Shown here one piece after another: positions 47,430 through 58,959 of a stretch of DNA of 64,000 nt (position 1 is the stretch's first letter; every line of letters begins with the position of its first letter). The notes beneath the pieces were generated by a model. The model worked only from the letters and a program-made list of their open reading frames with translations. It was not told where the DNA came from and ran no database searches. The stretch spans positions 186,001-250,000 of the forward strand of contig QPFY01000022.1 of the NCBI GenBank assembly GCA_003665825.1. Direction: 5' to 3'. Source of the DNA: Microbotryum silenes-acaulis (lineage: Eukaryota > Basidiomycota > Microbotryomycetes > Microbotryales > Microbotryaceae). The translations under genes were made by a program, and so were the position numbers.

Positions 47430-48347
47430 GACTTCTTCGGCTGACGAGTCCCGCATCTACCAAGTCGAACCTCTACAGGAGTACGAGCTAGTATCTCAAC
47501 TGCGTGTTCCTAGCTGGGAGCAGAATCCAGCTTTATGGCCTGCTCCCATCCCTGAGGCGGGTCGGGCATGACGGCCTGCTCTCATTCCCGAGCCTGGTGT
47601 GGCTTTACCGCCAGCGCTGCCTCCACTTCCTCGTCTTCAACGTGCGGACGATGGCGAGGTTGCTCCTATTCCTTTATCAGCTGTCGGCCCGTTGGCCGAA
47701 GGGGTTAAAGACGAAGAGCAGTCTATCGATCATCGACGCAAGGAGGCTGTTGAGGCTATCGACAGTTACGAAGATGACGACCCTGCGGAGCGTGCTCCAC
47801 CTCTACCTCCTGACAATGGTCACGAGTACCGGCATTATCGTGTCGGTCGCAATCCCGGTCTGCTCGAGAACATTGACAAGGGCAACATTCTACCCGTTCG
47901 CACGCGTGCTCAGCGTCGCGTCACCGCCCTCAGTATTGTGTCCACGCGCAAGATCGTTCGTCGCGAACCAGAGCTCATCGCGTCGTTTTCCACTCGTCAC
48001 CCACCGCTTCCCAGGACCTTCAAGGATGCGATGGCTTCGCCCGAGGCCGAGTCGTGGTACACTGCGTCCGTCAAGGAACTCAATTCCATGGGCTTGCACA
48101 AGGTTTTCAAGCTTTCGAGGCTACCCACTGGGGCTCGTGCACTGGGCTATCGTTGGGTGTTTACTTGGTAGGAAGACGCCGAAGGCAACATCATCAGCTA
48201 CAAGGCTCGTCTAGTCGTTCAAAGCTTTGCTCCACGACTGGGGATCGACTACCACAAGACGTTTGCTCCTGTCTCGTCGATCACGACGATCTTGTTCGTC
48301 GTCGGCCTCTCTGCCGCTCGCGGACTGATTCTTGAACAGTGGTCCTG
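47430..48347 (+). pseudogene. Ty1/copia polymerase remnant
   Basis: In-frame copia RT start: PLPRTFKDAMASPEAESWYT, then GARALGYRWVFTW, a TAG stop at 48168, and on the far side KARLVVQSFAPRLGIDYHKT and FAPVSSITTI (RVT_2 region). The upstream acidic/proline-rich linker between integrase and RT is also there. It ends abruptly after RGLILEQ; no RNase H and no LTRs seen. Confidence 0.8.
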
Positions 48348-48473
48348 ACTTCTCGGCATCTGTGAAGTACTGATTCCATTCGGCACGGATCTCAACTTGG
48401 AGCCAGGCGGACGCAGGAGTATAGGGCGAGGACCGCTCAGCCTGCGAAGCGGGCGTGGTTCGGCGAAGCCGTG

Positions 48474-48654
48474 CATCAGCAAAATGGGCACACGGCGCGC
48501 ACCGCTTAAAGGCGCTTAAGCCCCGCTTAAGGACGCTTAAGGACGCTTAACAAGACGCGGGGCTTAAGGACGTCTTGTTAAGCGTCCTTAAGCGTCCTTA
48601 AGCGGGGCTTAAGCGCCTTTAAGCGGTGCGCGCCGAGTGCCCATTTTGCTGATG
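48474..48654. mobile_element. Foldback element with 83-bp arms
   Basis: Left arm 48474-48556 and right arm 48572-48654 are reverse complements with about one mismatch, around a 15-base loop. Arms contain repeated GGACGCTTAA and GGCGCTTAAG units. Tips are CATCAGCAA/TTTTGCTGATG, as in the element at 39639. No coding capacity. The stretch 48655-49609 holds no gene I can support; it has TGTGCCGGC-type repeats at 49440-49530. Confidence 0.9.
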
Positions 48655-49609
48655 TGTGTCGTCGTCAGCGCGGCTGTCATTGTTGGTCGCCGCTCGTCGT
48701 CTGTTCTGAGTCGCATTCTCTGTCAATGCCTTTCCTGTCGTTCACAAATCTCCTTGCTCAGTTCTGCTTGACACGACTCCAATGTTTTGTGCCGGTAGAC
48801 CGTGTGGCGGGGTACGCAATGCTGTCTGGGGACCAGAATGTCATTGGCTGTGCTTCGGTTGAAGATGTAGCCACTCTCACATGCTGGACAACTCCCAGTG
48901 CATAAAGACAATCGAATACGCAAAAACAGTTCTCTAGCCCTTGATCGCCGACGAGAGTAGCCTTGCAAGTTGTGAGTCTGACAGAGAATCTGCAGTTGCT
49001 CCAAACGAAGTTTGACGCTGGTCAAGACGAGCTATCGCAATGAGCACCTGATCACTAGATCGTCGTCAAGCGAATGTGAGGAACCAAATCTGTTCGGTCC
49101 ATAATAAGCGCACTGTCCTCGTTCGCCATGTTGGCACAAGCGACTGCCTATTTTCAAGCCCAGCTCTCGAGATGCTGTCCAATGTCGGGAGGCACGACTA
49201 AAACACGTGAACTGGGAGAGATCGACATCGACACAAATGCCACTGGATAACACTGACTGGTGTGTCGGACCGACTGAGCACCGTTCGTGACTGATGAACT
49301 ACTCCACGGTGCTCCTAGGAGGGCTGTACCATGAGCTACTGAGATGTTGATGTTCGCACGCAGCTAACAGTCTCTCAGACGAGGGCCGAAGCGCACGCCT
49401 ACAGGACTTTGCACTCCGTGCCGTTCGCCGCCGTTCCGCGCCGGTCTCTGCAGGTCTGTGCCGGCTTGTGCCGGCTGGCTGCCGGCTGCTGGCCTAGCGT
49501 GCGGGCCTGTGCCGGAGCCGCCCCCCGCAAACGAGAATTAGTAATGTTGAGAATCTCGTCAATTTCCCAAGCTCGCGCCACCCAATTTTCCTTGAACAAA
49601 CCTTCAGCT

Positions 49610-49830
49610 CTAGAGAGCTTCAGGGATCTTCGGAAAAGTCGGAGGGAATGCTGTTACGCACAACTGGCTGAAGCCAGTAGTGTAGGACTCATTGACCCTG
49701 AACCAGGACCAACCATACCCACTAAAACCCCCTTTGGTGGCTTACAGAGACACTAGGCGACTCTTGGACTCCTGAATAGAAGCTCGAAGCCCCTCCAAAT
49801 CCGTTTCGGTGATCGGTTCCAAGAGAAGCC
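49610..49830 (+). repeat. TIR repeat family, partial copy 2
   Basis: Matches 41636-41820: GGAAAAGTCGGAGG, GTAGTGTAGGACTCATTGAC, TTACAGAGAC and CCGTTTCGGTGATCG blocks in the same order. Ends missing. Confidence 0.75.
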
Positions 49831-50033
49831 GTGTTTTTTGCATCCATACATAATGCCGCAAGTAAATGGTGCATCTACCACGTAGCTGGGCAATCCGCTG
49901 TATCTCGTGTAGTATGCCATGTATCACCCTGAAACTTGACGAGCCCTTTAACATGACCACCAAGTACGTCGTCCACCCTTGGTAAGACGCACTCTCCCCC
50001 GGATCTCATGTAGTTGAAAATCGTGCCCGTACT

Positions 50034-50056
50034 CCCCCCCCCCCCCCCCCCCCCCC
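50034..50056 (+). repeat. C homopolymer, 23 bases
   Basis: Uninterrupted C run; a further G11 run lies at 50212-50222. Confidence 0.95.
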
Positions 50057-50493
50057 GGCGGGTTAGGGCCGGAGCTGCACTGGGTGGTGCGGTCGTTGAC
50101 AGGGCCGACGAAACTCGACAACATAAATTCTCACCGCGGAACAGGCGACATCGTGCCTCTGGCTCTGGGGCCACTACCTAACTCAAGACTGAGTGAACTT
50201 GTCTCTTGGAAGGGGGGGGGGGTTCATTCCATATAGACTTTTCATTTCCTCCTTTGTTCTCTCTCTCCTTCCAGCCTCAACCTCCGTCCAGAAGCACGAT
50301 TCTCGCCGAACCGGTAGGAGCTGAGGTCCATTCAGCTCGGGGTGCTCTCGAGTCCAACTACGACGCTGACGAGATGAACGAGATGACGAGCGTTGCACAT
50401 TGCAGATGAACCTGAGGCAAAGTGCGTACAAAATATAAAACAAGCATAGAAGAGAGAGAAAAACAGAGACCTCAGAAGGAGGAGAGAAAAGAT

Positions 50494-53182
50494 TCACACT
50501 CGGAGTTTGAGATACGATCGTCCCCAATCAACGAAGCAAACAGGGCCATTGTTGGGTCGAACCAGTACGTTGCCGGCCCTGACATCATTGTGGATGATGC
50601 CGAGTTCCCTGAAAGCCGCCTCGATCTCCCTGCACCTCCCGTAGAAAAAAGAAAAAAGAATCAATCAGAGGGTCAGGAATCCGCGCGGCCTCTTGACCGG
50701 CTTGCACATGGCTGGATCAGTGCGCCGCCCTGCAGGAACTTACCACAATTCGCCCGGCGATCCGTAGAAGTCGAGCTCGTTCATCGTTTTGCCCACATTC
50801 TCAAGCACCATGGCGTATCCGTTGCCATTCGTCCTTCGATATGTGCCGTGATATTGCGGGACATGTTTTCGAAGATGCTCGGAGAGGTGGGGCAAGACGT
50901 GCTGGTAAAACAGCGTCTCGCGGATGACCGAGCCGACGTAACTACACGTCACGAGCTTGAGAAAGTACGTCGTGTTCGGAGCAGGGTGATCAACAAGGGG
51001 TGCCTCGGCTTTGGTCGATGAGCACAAAGGTCGGTTGACTCGCACCACCTTCGCAAGCCACCCTCCGGCAGTACTTCCCGACCCGACTTCCTTCTCCAGA
51101 CGAAGATCCGCAGTGGGCTCGAACCGATCCAAGAGTTCGAGGGGGATTTGATCGTCCTCGAGTTCTTCCCGGGGGTCTTCGGACAGCCACCGCAAAACCA
51201 CATCGGACAGATGGAGGCCCCGAATAAAATCGCTCGCTGGGGAAGGCTTTGACGGCAGACGGGACGCAAGGGGCGAGTCGGAAGCAACCGAAGAGACGAT
51301 ATCAAAGCCGATCTCAACCAATTCCACGCGGCTCGTGCCCGTGTACGACTGCGCAAGAGCAGGAAGTAAACAATCCTTTTTGTGAGCTAGGCTACAAGGG
51401 CTAGGACGGGAGCAGCATGGCAGAGCGCGTGACGCACCATCGTAGACCAGTACGCGCTCGACAAGCTGGCCTTGATCACGAACCCGCGATCTTGAACTAT
51501 GGTGATCGATTTCGACGGGAGGCCCGAGCCGGAGAGCGGCGAGGTCGCAGGACTCCAATCTGTCGATGCAGGAGAGGACGAGAAGATGCGAGTGACAGGC
51601 GTCAACGGGTCGGATGAGGGATCACTTTGCAACCCTACGGAGATGGGCGGGGTGACCGGTCGATTCGAGTGGTTGCTTTGAGCTCGCGGTGGTTGGCCTG
51701 GCAGTCGCCCCGAAGAACGAGCACCGGTGGCTGCGGTCGAAGTCTTCGAGGCTTTTTGGACCCGCGGGGAGGGTTCATAGTTAGGGTCCGAGTCCGGATT
51801 GGAGCGACGACGAGGCCGATTCGGAGGTTGAAATTGAGCATCGAGCAGTGTATCGATGGCGGCTTGGTCCGGCTTGGGGACTTCGATAACGGCTGTGAAA
51901 GCCAGGGCGATGAACGACACGATGAGTGACCGTCGTGGAAGATGGGCGCCAAGTGTTTCGGCCGCGTCTGGGTTCAAGGTCGTCGGAGAGGGCTCTACCC
52001 ATCGAGCCAGTTCTTGTAGAATCAGGCTGTACCTGGCCTTGAGGGGCGGTGCCGGTGAGTACGCGGTCGCAGCCGAGATTGAGGCAGACGCCGCTGAGGT
52101 CGACGCTACGGGATCGCTTGCCGTTGCAGCATGCGTCGACTGGTGCTGGACTGTGGGCGGGCGAATGGCCAAAGCAAGACCGCATGATCGCATGCGTCAG
52201 TGGGGCCCGGAAAGTTTCGACAGGTTTTGGTGAGTTCAAATCTACGACGTACCCAGTTCACCAATTTGGAAGAACGGAACCGACAGCAGCAAAAAGAATC
52301 GACTCTCGCTGGAGACGCATTGGATGATGGCCTTCACGAGCATGAAAAATATGAAATGAGTAAACGCAGATATTCGAGGCCGGATCGAGAAAGCATATGT
52401 CCAAGCCTGCAAGATGCATGCCTCACCTTGGTCGCCACAGCATCTGCACCTTTCGACTTTTCTTGCTCTAGATTCTGAAGTGGCACTGGGGCCCCGTGAT
52501 CGAGTATGGGAATATGCGAGAGGGCGCCCTCCTGGCGTACCTTGGCCAGGCTATGATGTACGTTGTCCCGCTTGTATTCGATCGAGATACTTGAAACGAC
52601 GTCGCCAGCCTCAAGTTCAATGTAGACAACAGCATCGCCCTGCGTGCGGAGAGCACGCTCAGGTTCGCCCAGTCGAACCGAATAGCGGGGTCTCGTCGCG
52701 GAGGTCGATGCGGAAGCGGAAGAAGCTCCGACGGCCTCGGTGATCGCGGCATAATGGTTGAGCAGCGCCGCCGTTGCAGATTCTAGACCGCCAAATAACA
52801 GGCGATGGAACGAGATTTCGACTTCGTGCTCGCTCTTCCGAGGCATCCGGCTGCGAGGAGCATTGCTGATGGCGTCCAGCTCCTCGCGGAACAGGTCCAG
52901 CAATGAGGGGTGTTGCTCGAGTATATCGAAGAAAGAGCCGAGAACGCTGACGCCAGGTGACGCGGGTGAGTCCCATTTCAATCCTCCCAGCCGGGCGACG
53001 CAATCGTAGGCGGTCGTCCCAGCCTCGGCTTGAACGCGCGTGACAGTTGAGTGACACGCTCCATCGTGGTCCGGTGGCGGGAGAAACCAGCTGGATGGAG
53101 CACAAGTAGCAAGGAGTCGGGTGAGCGTTGGTGGCCGAGAGTTGGAGGAAACAATTGGCGTCGCTTCGTTGGAAGAAGCCAT
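50494..53182 (-). CDS. Nuclease-like/protein-kinase-like fusion, probably damaged
   Basis: Model on the minus strand: 53182-52427, 52406-52253, 52150-50744, 50635-50494. The N-terminal domain has a GDAVVYIE strand (Asp at 52636-52634) and SIEYKRD (Glu 52579, Lys 52573), a PD-(D/E)XK-like pair. A Ser/Pro-rich linker follows. The C-terminal part is kinase-like: YFLKL with the lysine, RETLFYQHVLP helix, AMVLENVGKTM hinge, IIHNDVRAGNVLV catalytic loop and CFVDWGRS in the DFG place. Two oddities: the first intron would be only 20 bases (52426-52407), and the frame shifts by one near 51385. It resembles the REase-kinase architectures known in fungal Crinkler-like proteins, but is distinct from the FunK1 gene at 42484. 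Substrate and role unknown. Confidence 0.6.
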
Positions 53183-53250
53183 ACAGAGCGAAGACGCTGG
53201 AGGTCACGAGGCCCCAAGTGCCAAGTGGACGGCTGGAAGTGAAGAGGGCC

Positions 53251-53359
53251 CCGGTACCGCCCCGATTTTTGGGGCGGTACCGGTGCCGAGGGGTGCGCTT
53301 GCGCTAACCTCCCTGCGCCAAATCCCTCCCTCGAGGTTAGCGCAATCGGAGGTTAGCGC
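53251..53359. repeat. Hairpin with 13-bp stem followed by inverted and direct GGTTAGCGC repeats
   Basis: CCGGTACCGCCCC (53251-53263), loop GATTTTT, then its exact reverse complement (53271-53283). Next come GCGCTAACCTCC (53301), GAGGTTAGCGC (53333) and GGAGGTTAGCGC (53348). It lies just upstream of the transposase-exonuclease gene and may mark its element end. Confidence 0.8.
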
Positions 53360-53459
53360 AATGGGCCTGAGTTGGCAGGAGTTGGCGCAGGCTCGCTGAC
53401 ACGCGGCGCGAGCTGGAGCGTGTCATCCCTTCTTGTGTTTCTTACCTTTTGTGCAATGC

Positions 53460-56400
53460 AGCTGGCACTCTCATTCTGGAACCTGGAACCGAACCGGCTC
53501 TCTCGCTGCCGCTACCTCTTCTCCGCCAGCCTCAACATCAAGTCAAGGCAGCGGGATCAGTTCCAGTCGCGACACTCCCGGCAGTGCAACCCCATCTCGG
53601 GCCGACAAGCGTCGCATTAACGAGCTTTCAAACGATGGGCAGGATTCGGCACCAAGTGCGATCAACCAGCTAGGCAAAAACCCACTTGGCCGACCACCCA
53701 ATCGTCCACCTGCATCCGCACCTGCACCGAACCGAGCTCGGGGTCGTCCGAGAAAGACAGACGAGGAGAAGCAGAAGACGGCCAAAGCCCAGGCAAAACA
53801 AGCAGAAGAGAAAGCGGAGAAGAAATGACAAGATGGAGAACAAGCAAGGCAACGAGAGGAGGCGAAACGAACCAGGCTGGAAGTGGAGCGAGCCCCACAG
53901 CGCCAAATCGTCTTGGACGAACAGACTCAGAGGATGCTGGTCAGTTGTTCAAGCTCGATGTATGGCAGCCTAGTGTGATGACGAACCTTCAATCCTGTTC
54001 CATTTCGGGCTGACCTGGGGTTATTTTAATATTCCACCCTCGCAGTTTCCCCCTGCAAAAACGTACACCGTGAGTTGCGTAGACCTGTGTCCCGCACGAC
54101 GTTTTTCGCATATCAATGGCTGTCAACTCCAGAGACAGACAACTTTCAGCTTTGCGCAAGCATCCAGTTCAAGTTCGTCTTCAGCTTCAAACCCTTCGTT
54201 CGCTGTGCCTTCCGGATCCGGTGTCTCGCACTCGACCGACCCCAGTCTGCCCGACGCTCTCGCAATAAGATCCAAATCTTCGATCCGTCTTTTTGATTGG
54301 GATCCGCTGCTATTGATGGGTCAACCAGAAGATGTTCCGGCAGGAATCGGACTGAAGTGCGATAGCTGCCAGCAAACGGAATCGACTCTGAAAAAAGGCG
54401 TCTTACGGCGAGACGGCTCTATCGATCGGCCTCGCCGGGCATGCGACCTCAACAACTCAGTGTTCCTCATCGGCGTCTCATATCGATGCAACAACAAGAA
54501 GTGTAACAAGAAGTATCGGTCTTGGTCGCCCGAGGTGCTCAATCAACTGTCATCCTCGCTTCGGTCGATGTTCCCTTTTCACCTTTCACATCGCTGCGCA
54601 ATCACCTCAGTCGTCTGGAATAACATGCGGGCAGTTATCCAACGCGGCTTCGGATCGAAGCAATACGCGCACGTCTTGGTCACAGCTCATCGTGCAGCTC
54701 TGACCGGCTCGAGTTGGACTATCGATCGGCAATCGAGTCGCGTTCGCGCGACTCGAAACCAACTTACGCGAACCCACCTTACGTTTATCCCGATTTTGGA
54801 GACTGGGAAGATCCAACGGGCAATTGCGGACACGTGCCAAACTCTCAAGTTCTTCAAGCGTTCTACGACTCTGCGATGGCAGAGTGAGTATTTATTGCCA
54901 GTTGTGCTGCAACCCGCCTGTCATTGTTCTGTGTACTGACTGTGGCTCTTTCGGTGTGCAGACATGAACCACTTCTTAGTCATGCTGAATCGCTGAAGCT
55001 GTGCAAGATTATGACCATCGATCACAGTTACAAGGTAAGGTGTCCCAACAAGGCTCTGTTTGCCAAAGCGAGATGCTAATGTATTTTCTTGGTCCTGATA
55101 GGTCCCCAAGCAGATCGCAAAGGTCGACGGGATCCCACCTTTCTCTGCGCTACTGATGGTCGGCAACGAGTACGGTGAAGTTCGCGGGCACGTGCTTGTA
55201 TCGACAAAAGGCCACGCGGCATTCAAGGCTTCGCTCGCGGCAATGGAGAAGCATTTGAGGTTGTACGGGAACGATCAACCAGTCATCTGTTACACGGATC
55301 AACCCGACGTTGACGGGACCTTCCTAGAGAGCATGCTGCCCTCGCTCGCGCCACGCATTCACAAGCATAATGGCTCGGAACACAACAATCTTTCATTACC
55401 CTCTTCGACGACGCCGATATTGGTCACAACCGCCTACGAACTAACCAGTCTGATGAAGAACATGGAGGCCAACGTACCCCGGGGGGGCAAGCTAGTCGTC
55501 GGTGTCGACGCAGAATGGGCAACGCCTCCTCGCGTTTTCGGTCAGCAAGCTCGTCAACAAGTTCCTCGAATGGCAGTCGATGTGGTGCAGCTCGCTTGGG
55601 AATCGCAGCAGGGTCAACTCTTCGTTCATGCGATTCAGGCAAGTCATTAATTTCGCTGCCGTGCCTTTGCCCACTCTGTGATTGACAATATGTCTTCGTC
55701 TTGTGGCACAGCTGTCCCATATCATCGGAAAATGTGGCAACCAACGCCTACCCGACCCACTCCTCTTTTTCCTTCAACGCACCGACATTCTGAAGGTCGG
55801 CGTTGGCGTAGCTGGCGACTTGACTCGCATAGCCAACACTATTGCACACGCAGAACTGTGGGACGTGAACGAGAATGGAGAGCTTCCCGCAGCCGTCGCT
55901 CCAGGACTCCGACACCGGGGCGGTCTCGATCTCGTTGCGTACGCCACTAGCCAAGGTCATCTTATGGAGAAAGGACCCGGACGTCGGACATTGGCTAGGT
56001 TGTGTGAACGATTTCTATCAAAAACCCTGCCCAAAGACGGAGCCGTTCGCCAATCTATGAAGTGGGCTGACGAGACGCTGCCGCCAAACTTCGTCGAATA
56101 TGCTGCGCTCGACGCATATGCTTCGCTGAGACTCTTCCACAAGATTGCCGAGCCACATTCGCCGCCTCTCTCTTATATCGCCAACCCTCGTGTTGGCACT
56201 CGAGTCGCCATCATGTACGAGCCTGGCCGGCCAATTGCTCGAGGCGTGATTCTGTTTGTCGATTCATCTATTGACTCGTCCTGCCATCCACCGCGCCGCT
56301 TCCATGGATTCGAGTGGGATAAGACGCGCGCTATCGTCGCCGTCACGCAAATCTTGACCCCCGGCGCACTGGTCCCCGAGTACAACATCGATCGAGAAGG

Positions 56401-58786
56401 CGTCTTCGCGCCGCAGAGTCTAGCTGACTTGAAGGCGGCCTCCCCTCGTCGAAACTCTGAGGGCACTCTTTCAAGTCAAGGACCCGCGGATTCCTTCGCT
56501 TTGATGCTCGAGCTCTGCGCCCTTGTCGTGGACTCGGACTATCAGCCAGTCCAAGATCGAGTCCAGGATCATGCTGAATCGGCATCGAACGGTTCGGATG
56601 CGCATGGACTGCGGCAAAATCCGGATGACGATGGCAAAAACATTCACTCCGGCGCCTACAACATCGTCAACGACAACGACCAACATGCAGTGGAAGACTC
56701 GCCGATAGAGGATCACGATCACGACCGCGGCACCAGCGACATTGCCGGACCTGCAGAGATTGCGTCGGCACTCAAACTCGATCGGTGCAAGAAGACCGAA
56801 GCAGCTGGCAAATCCATCTGGGGCAAAGCGGCTACTAGCAAAGGTGAGTTGCACTGCATCAGCTTCGGCTTTGATTTGCATGCTTCTGAGTTTTCCTCAT
56901 CCATCAGTCCTTTCGTCCGACGATGTTGCCGTGCGTATCTTATTGGATCCTTGGCACTTCTTCGATCGAATCTACGTCTCCAAAAAACATGGCGCCTCCA
57001 AGGCTTTTGCTCGCGCCTTTTCCGATGCGGTTTTCATTCCCAACTCCGATGATCGGGCACTGCTGAAGGTTCGATTAGCGAAGCTCGGAATTACGTGGGA
57101 GGAGGCCGTCCGATCGCCTGTTTGGAACAAAAAGCTGTGGAGGCGCGTTCGTCGATGGATCCCCCCGCCGAGTGTTCTCGAGCCTTTGGTCCGGGAGGTC
57201 TTCGAGAAATTCGGGGCGTTGATCGATGCGAAGACCACGCAACCGCTCTTCAACAAGGCAGCGCATGAGGCAGCAAAGCGATGTCTTGAGGCGATCCGCA
57301 AAGGCCAAGTTTCCGATCCTATTGGCATCGAACTGTACACCGACCTTGGGCCTTGCGGAGGACCAGACGGAAAGGCGGATGACGGTGTGCGTCTCTATTC
57401 GTGCCAGCGCGGCACAAATAATCTTGAGGGAGGGATCCACCGAAACCTTCGTCAAAGGTTCCCAAAGTCCGGTGTCACTCCGTATCATGCCAATGCTTGC
57501 CTTTCGGACTATGTGCTAGTGCACAACTCCACAGTAAGTCTGTACAGCCGTGCTCACACACGCTGGATCCGTTTTTTTAACTATGTGTGTGCTTGTTTCA
57601 CAGGTTGGGACGTTCAATCGGACAGGGAAGGCATATGTAGGGCACTTCGACCTTTGGCTCACTGTAGAGCTCCATCGTATGCGGCGCAAAACGGCGGCAT
57701 ACCTCCCACCCCACCCTACGAATATGTCGGAAATTGTCAACCCGCTTCTCTACCCTCCGTCCACGGAGACATTCGGGATTGTACCTATTGTGGAGGCGGC
57801 TCAAAAGTCCAACAACATTGAACCCTATTGCGTCGAGACTGGCGCTTTCCGTTTCGAGCCCCTCAAATGGTCGCCGCAGAATTTGCTGCACAAGAACATG
57901 GGACGAACGGTTCAGCAGATGCACACCCCGCTGCCAGCCGATCGCAAACTCCGTCACACCTGGCTTGCAAAACGCCAAGGTACTCGGTTTGCGGTATTGC
58001 ACGTTCACACACCAACCGAACGGGCGCTGTACAAGCATATCTTGTCCCATCTGGAACTATCAACTTCTCGAGACCAGCGAGCCATCCGAATCGCCGAGCG
58101 CTGGAACGCTTATGCCAACGGCATTGATATATTTTACAAAGTGAGTCGCTATTTCGTCGTGCCTCTGAACTTAAGACCGAGCTGAGTGCTTGAATATTCA
58201 TACGTAGATGCCGGAACACATCAGTAGTTGGGAATCCAGATGGTCGTCTCTGGCCAATGCTCAAGCCACAATGAATATGGCCGAGAACGACGTCAAAGCG
58301 ACCCAAGCGATGATCACCGACCCCTCCCGCGGTCGCAATGTCAGCCCGCCGCCCGCCAAGCCGTTGCTCGGCCACAAACCTCCAGTCTCGGGGATGCTCA
58401 CGGATGCAGAGGTCGAAGCGTCCAATCCTCAACCATCATTCATCCGCCCATCTCCATCTGGGGCGGTGGACACAAGCAACAATGGTCCGCGTGCAGGGAT
58501 TGCTACCAGTGGCAGTTCAGTGAGCGCAGTCACCGGGAAAGTAATGCGGCACTGTCGGTTCTGCGGTCGAGCCTCTTGCAAGTTCAAGGGATCAGCCTCA
58601 GCCCGACAGGGATCGGAGATTGGGTGTGAAAACCCATGTGTGGATTGCGGGAAGATGTATGGCCTGAGTGAAGAGAGGGATCCGAATAACCCAGAATCGC
58701 CGAGGTTTTGCAAGGGGCTGACCACGGCTGAGATGGGTGGTCGAGCTCGGTATACGAAGAAGTGTCATAAATATAAACTTCTGTGA
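53460..58786 (+). pseudogene. DUF6729 - DDE transposase-like - DEDDy 3'-5' exonuclease protein
   Basis: Exons: about 53460-53939, 54046-54069, 54133-54884, about 54960-55034, 55102-55638, 55712-56843, 56908-57533, 57604-58140, 58208-58786. Order: AT-hook-like RARGRPRK; DUF6729-like cysteine region (CDSCQQ, YRCNNKKCNKKYRSW); an RNase-H-fold core with Asp in MTIDHSYK (55020) and Asp in CYTDQPDVD (55297-55314); an exonuclease with DAEW (55507), AGDLTRI (55817) and YAALDAY (56099-56113); LLDPWHFFDRI; GTNNLEGGIH with a candidate third catalytic Glu (57426); and a C-terminal cysteine cluster (CRFCGRASC, CVDCGK). The exonuclease thus sits between the second Asp and the Glu. Breaks: TGA at 53826-53828 and a frame conflict near 54990. 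Intron 55639-55711 has a GC donor. Start unresolved. Confidence 0.65.
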
Positions 58787-58959
58787 CATTGTGAAGACAC
58801 TCTTATGCAATTGTATACCATGTACCGCTTACTTTTTCATTTCGTGTCCTTCCTTTCCCTTCGAACCCCCCCTTTTTTTTTCTCCTTCCTCCTTTTTTCC
58901 CTCCCTTTCTTTTTTCTTTTCCCTCCCCGCCCCCCCCACCCCCCGGCATGGGTACGGGC

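Noticed and set aside
50034..50070. C run followed by GGCGGGTTAGGGCC as a telomere-like tract
   Set aside because: Only one TTAGGG, no tandem array, and sequence continues normally on both sides.
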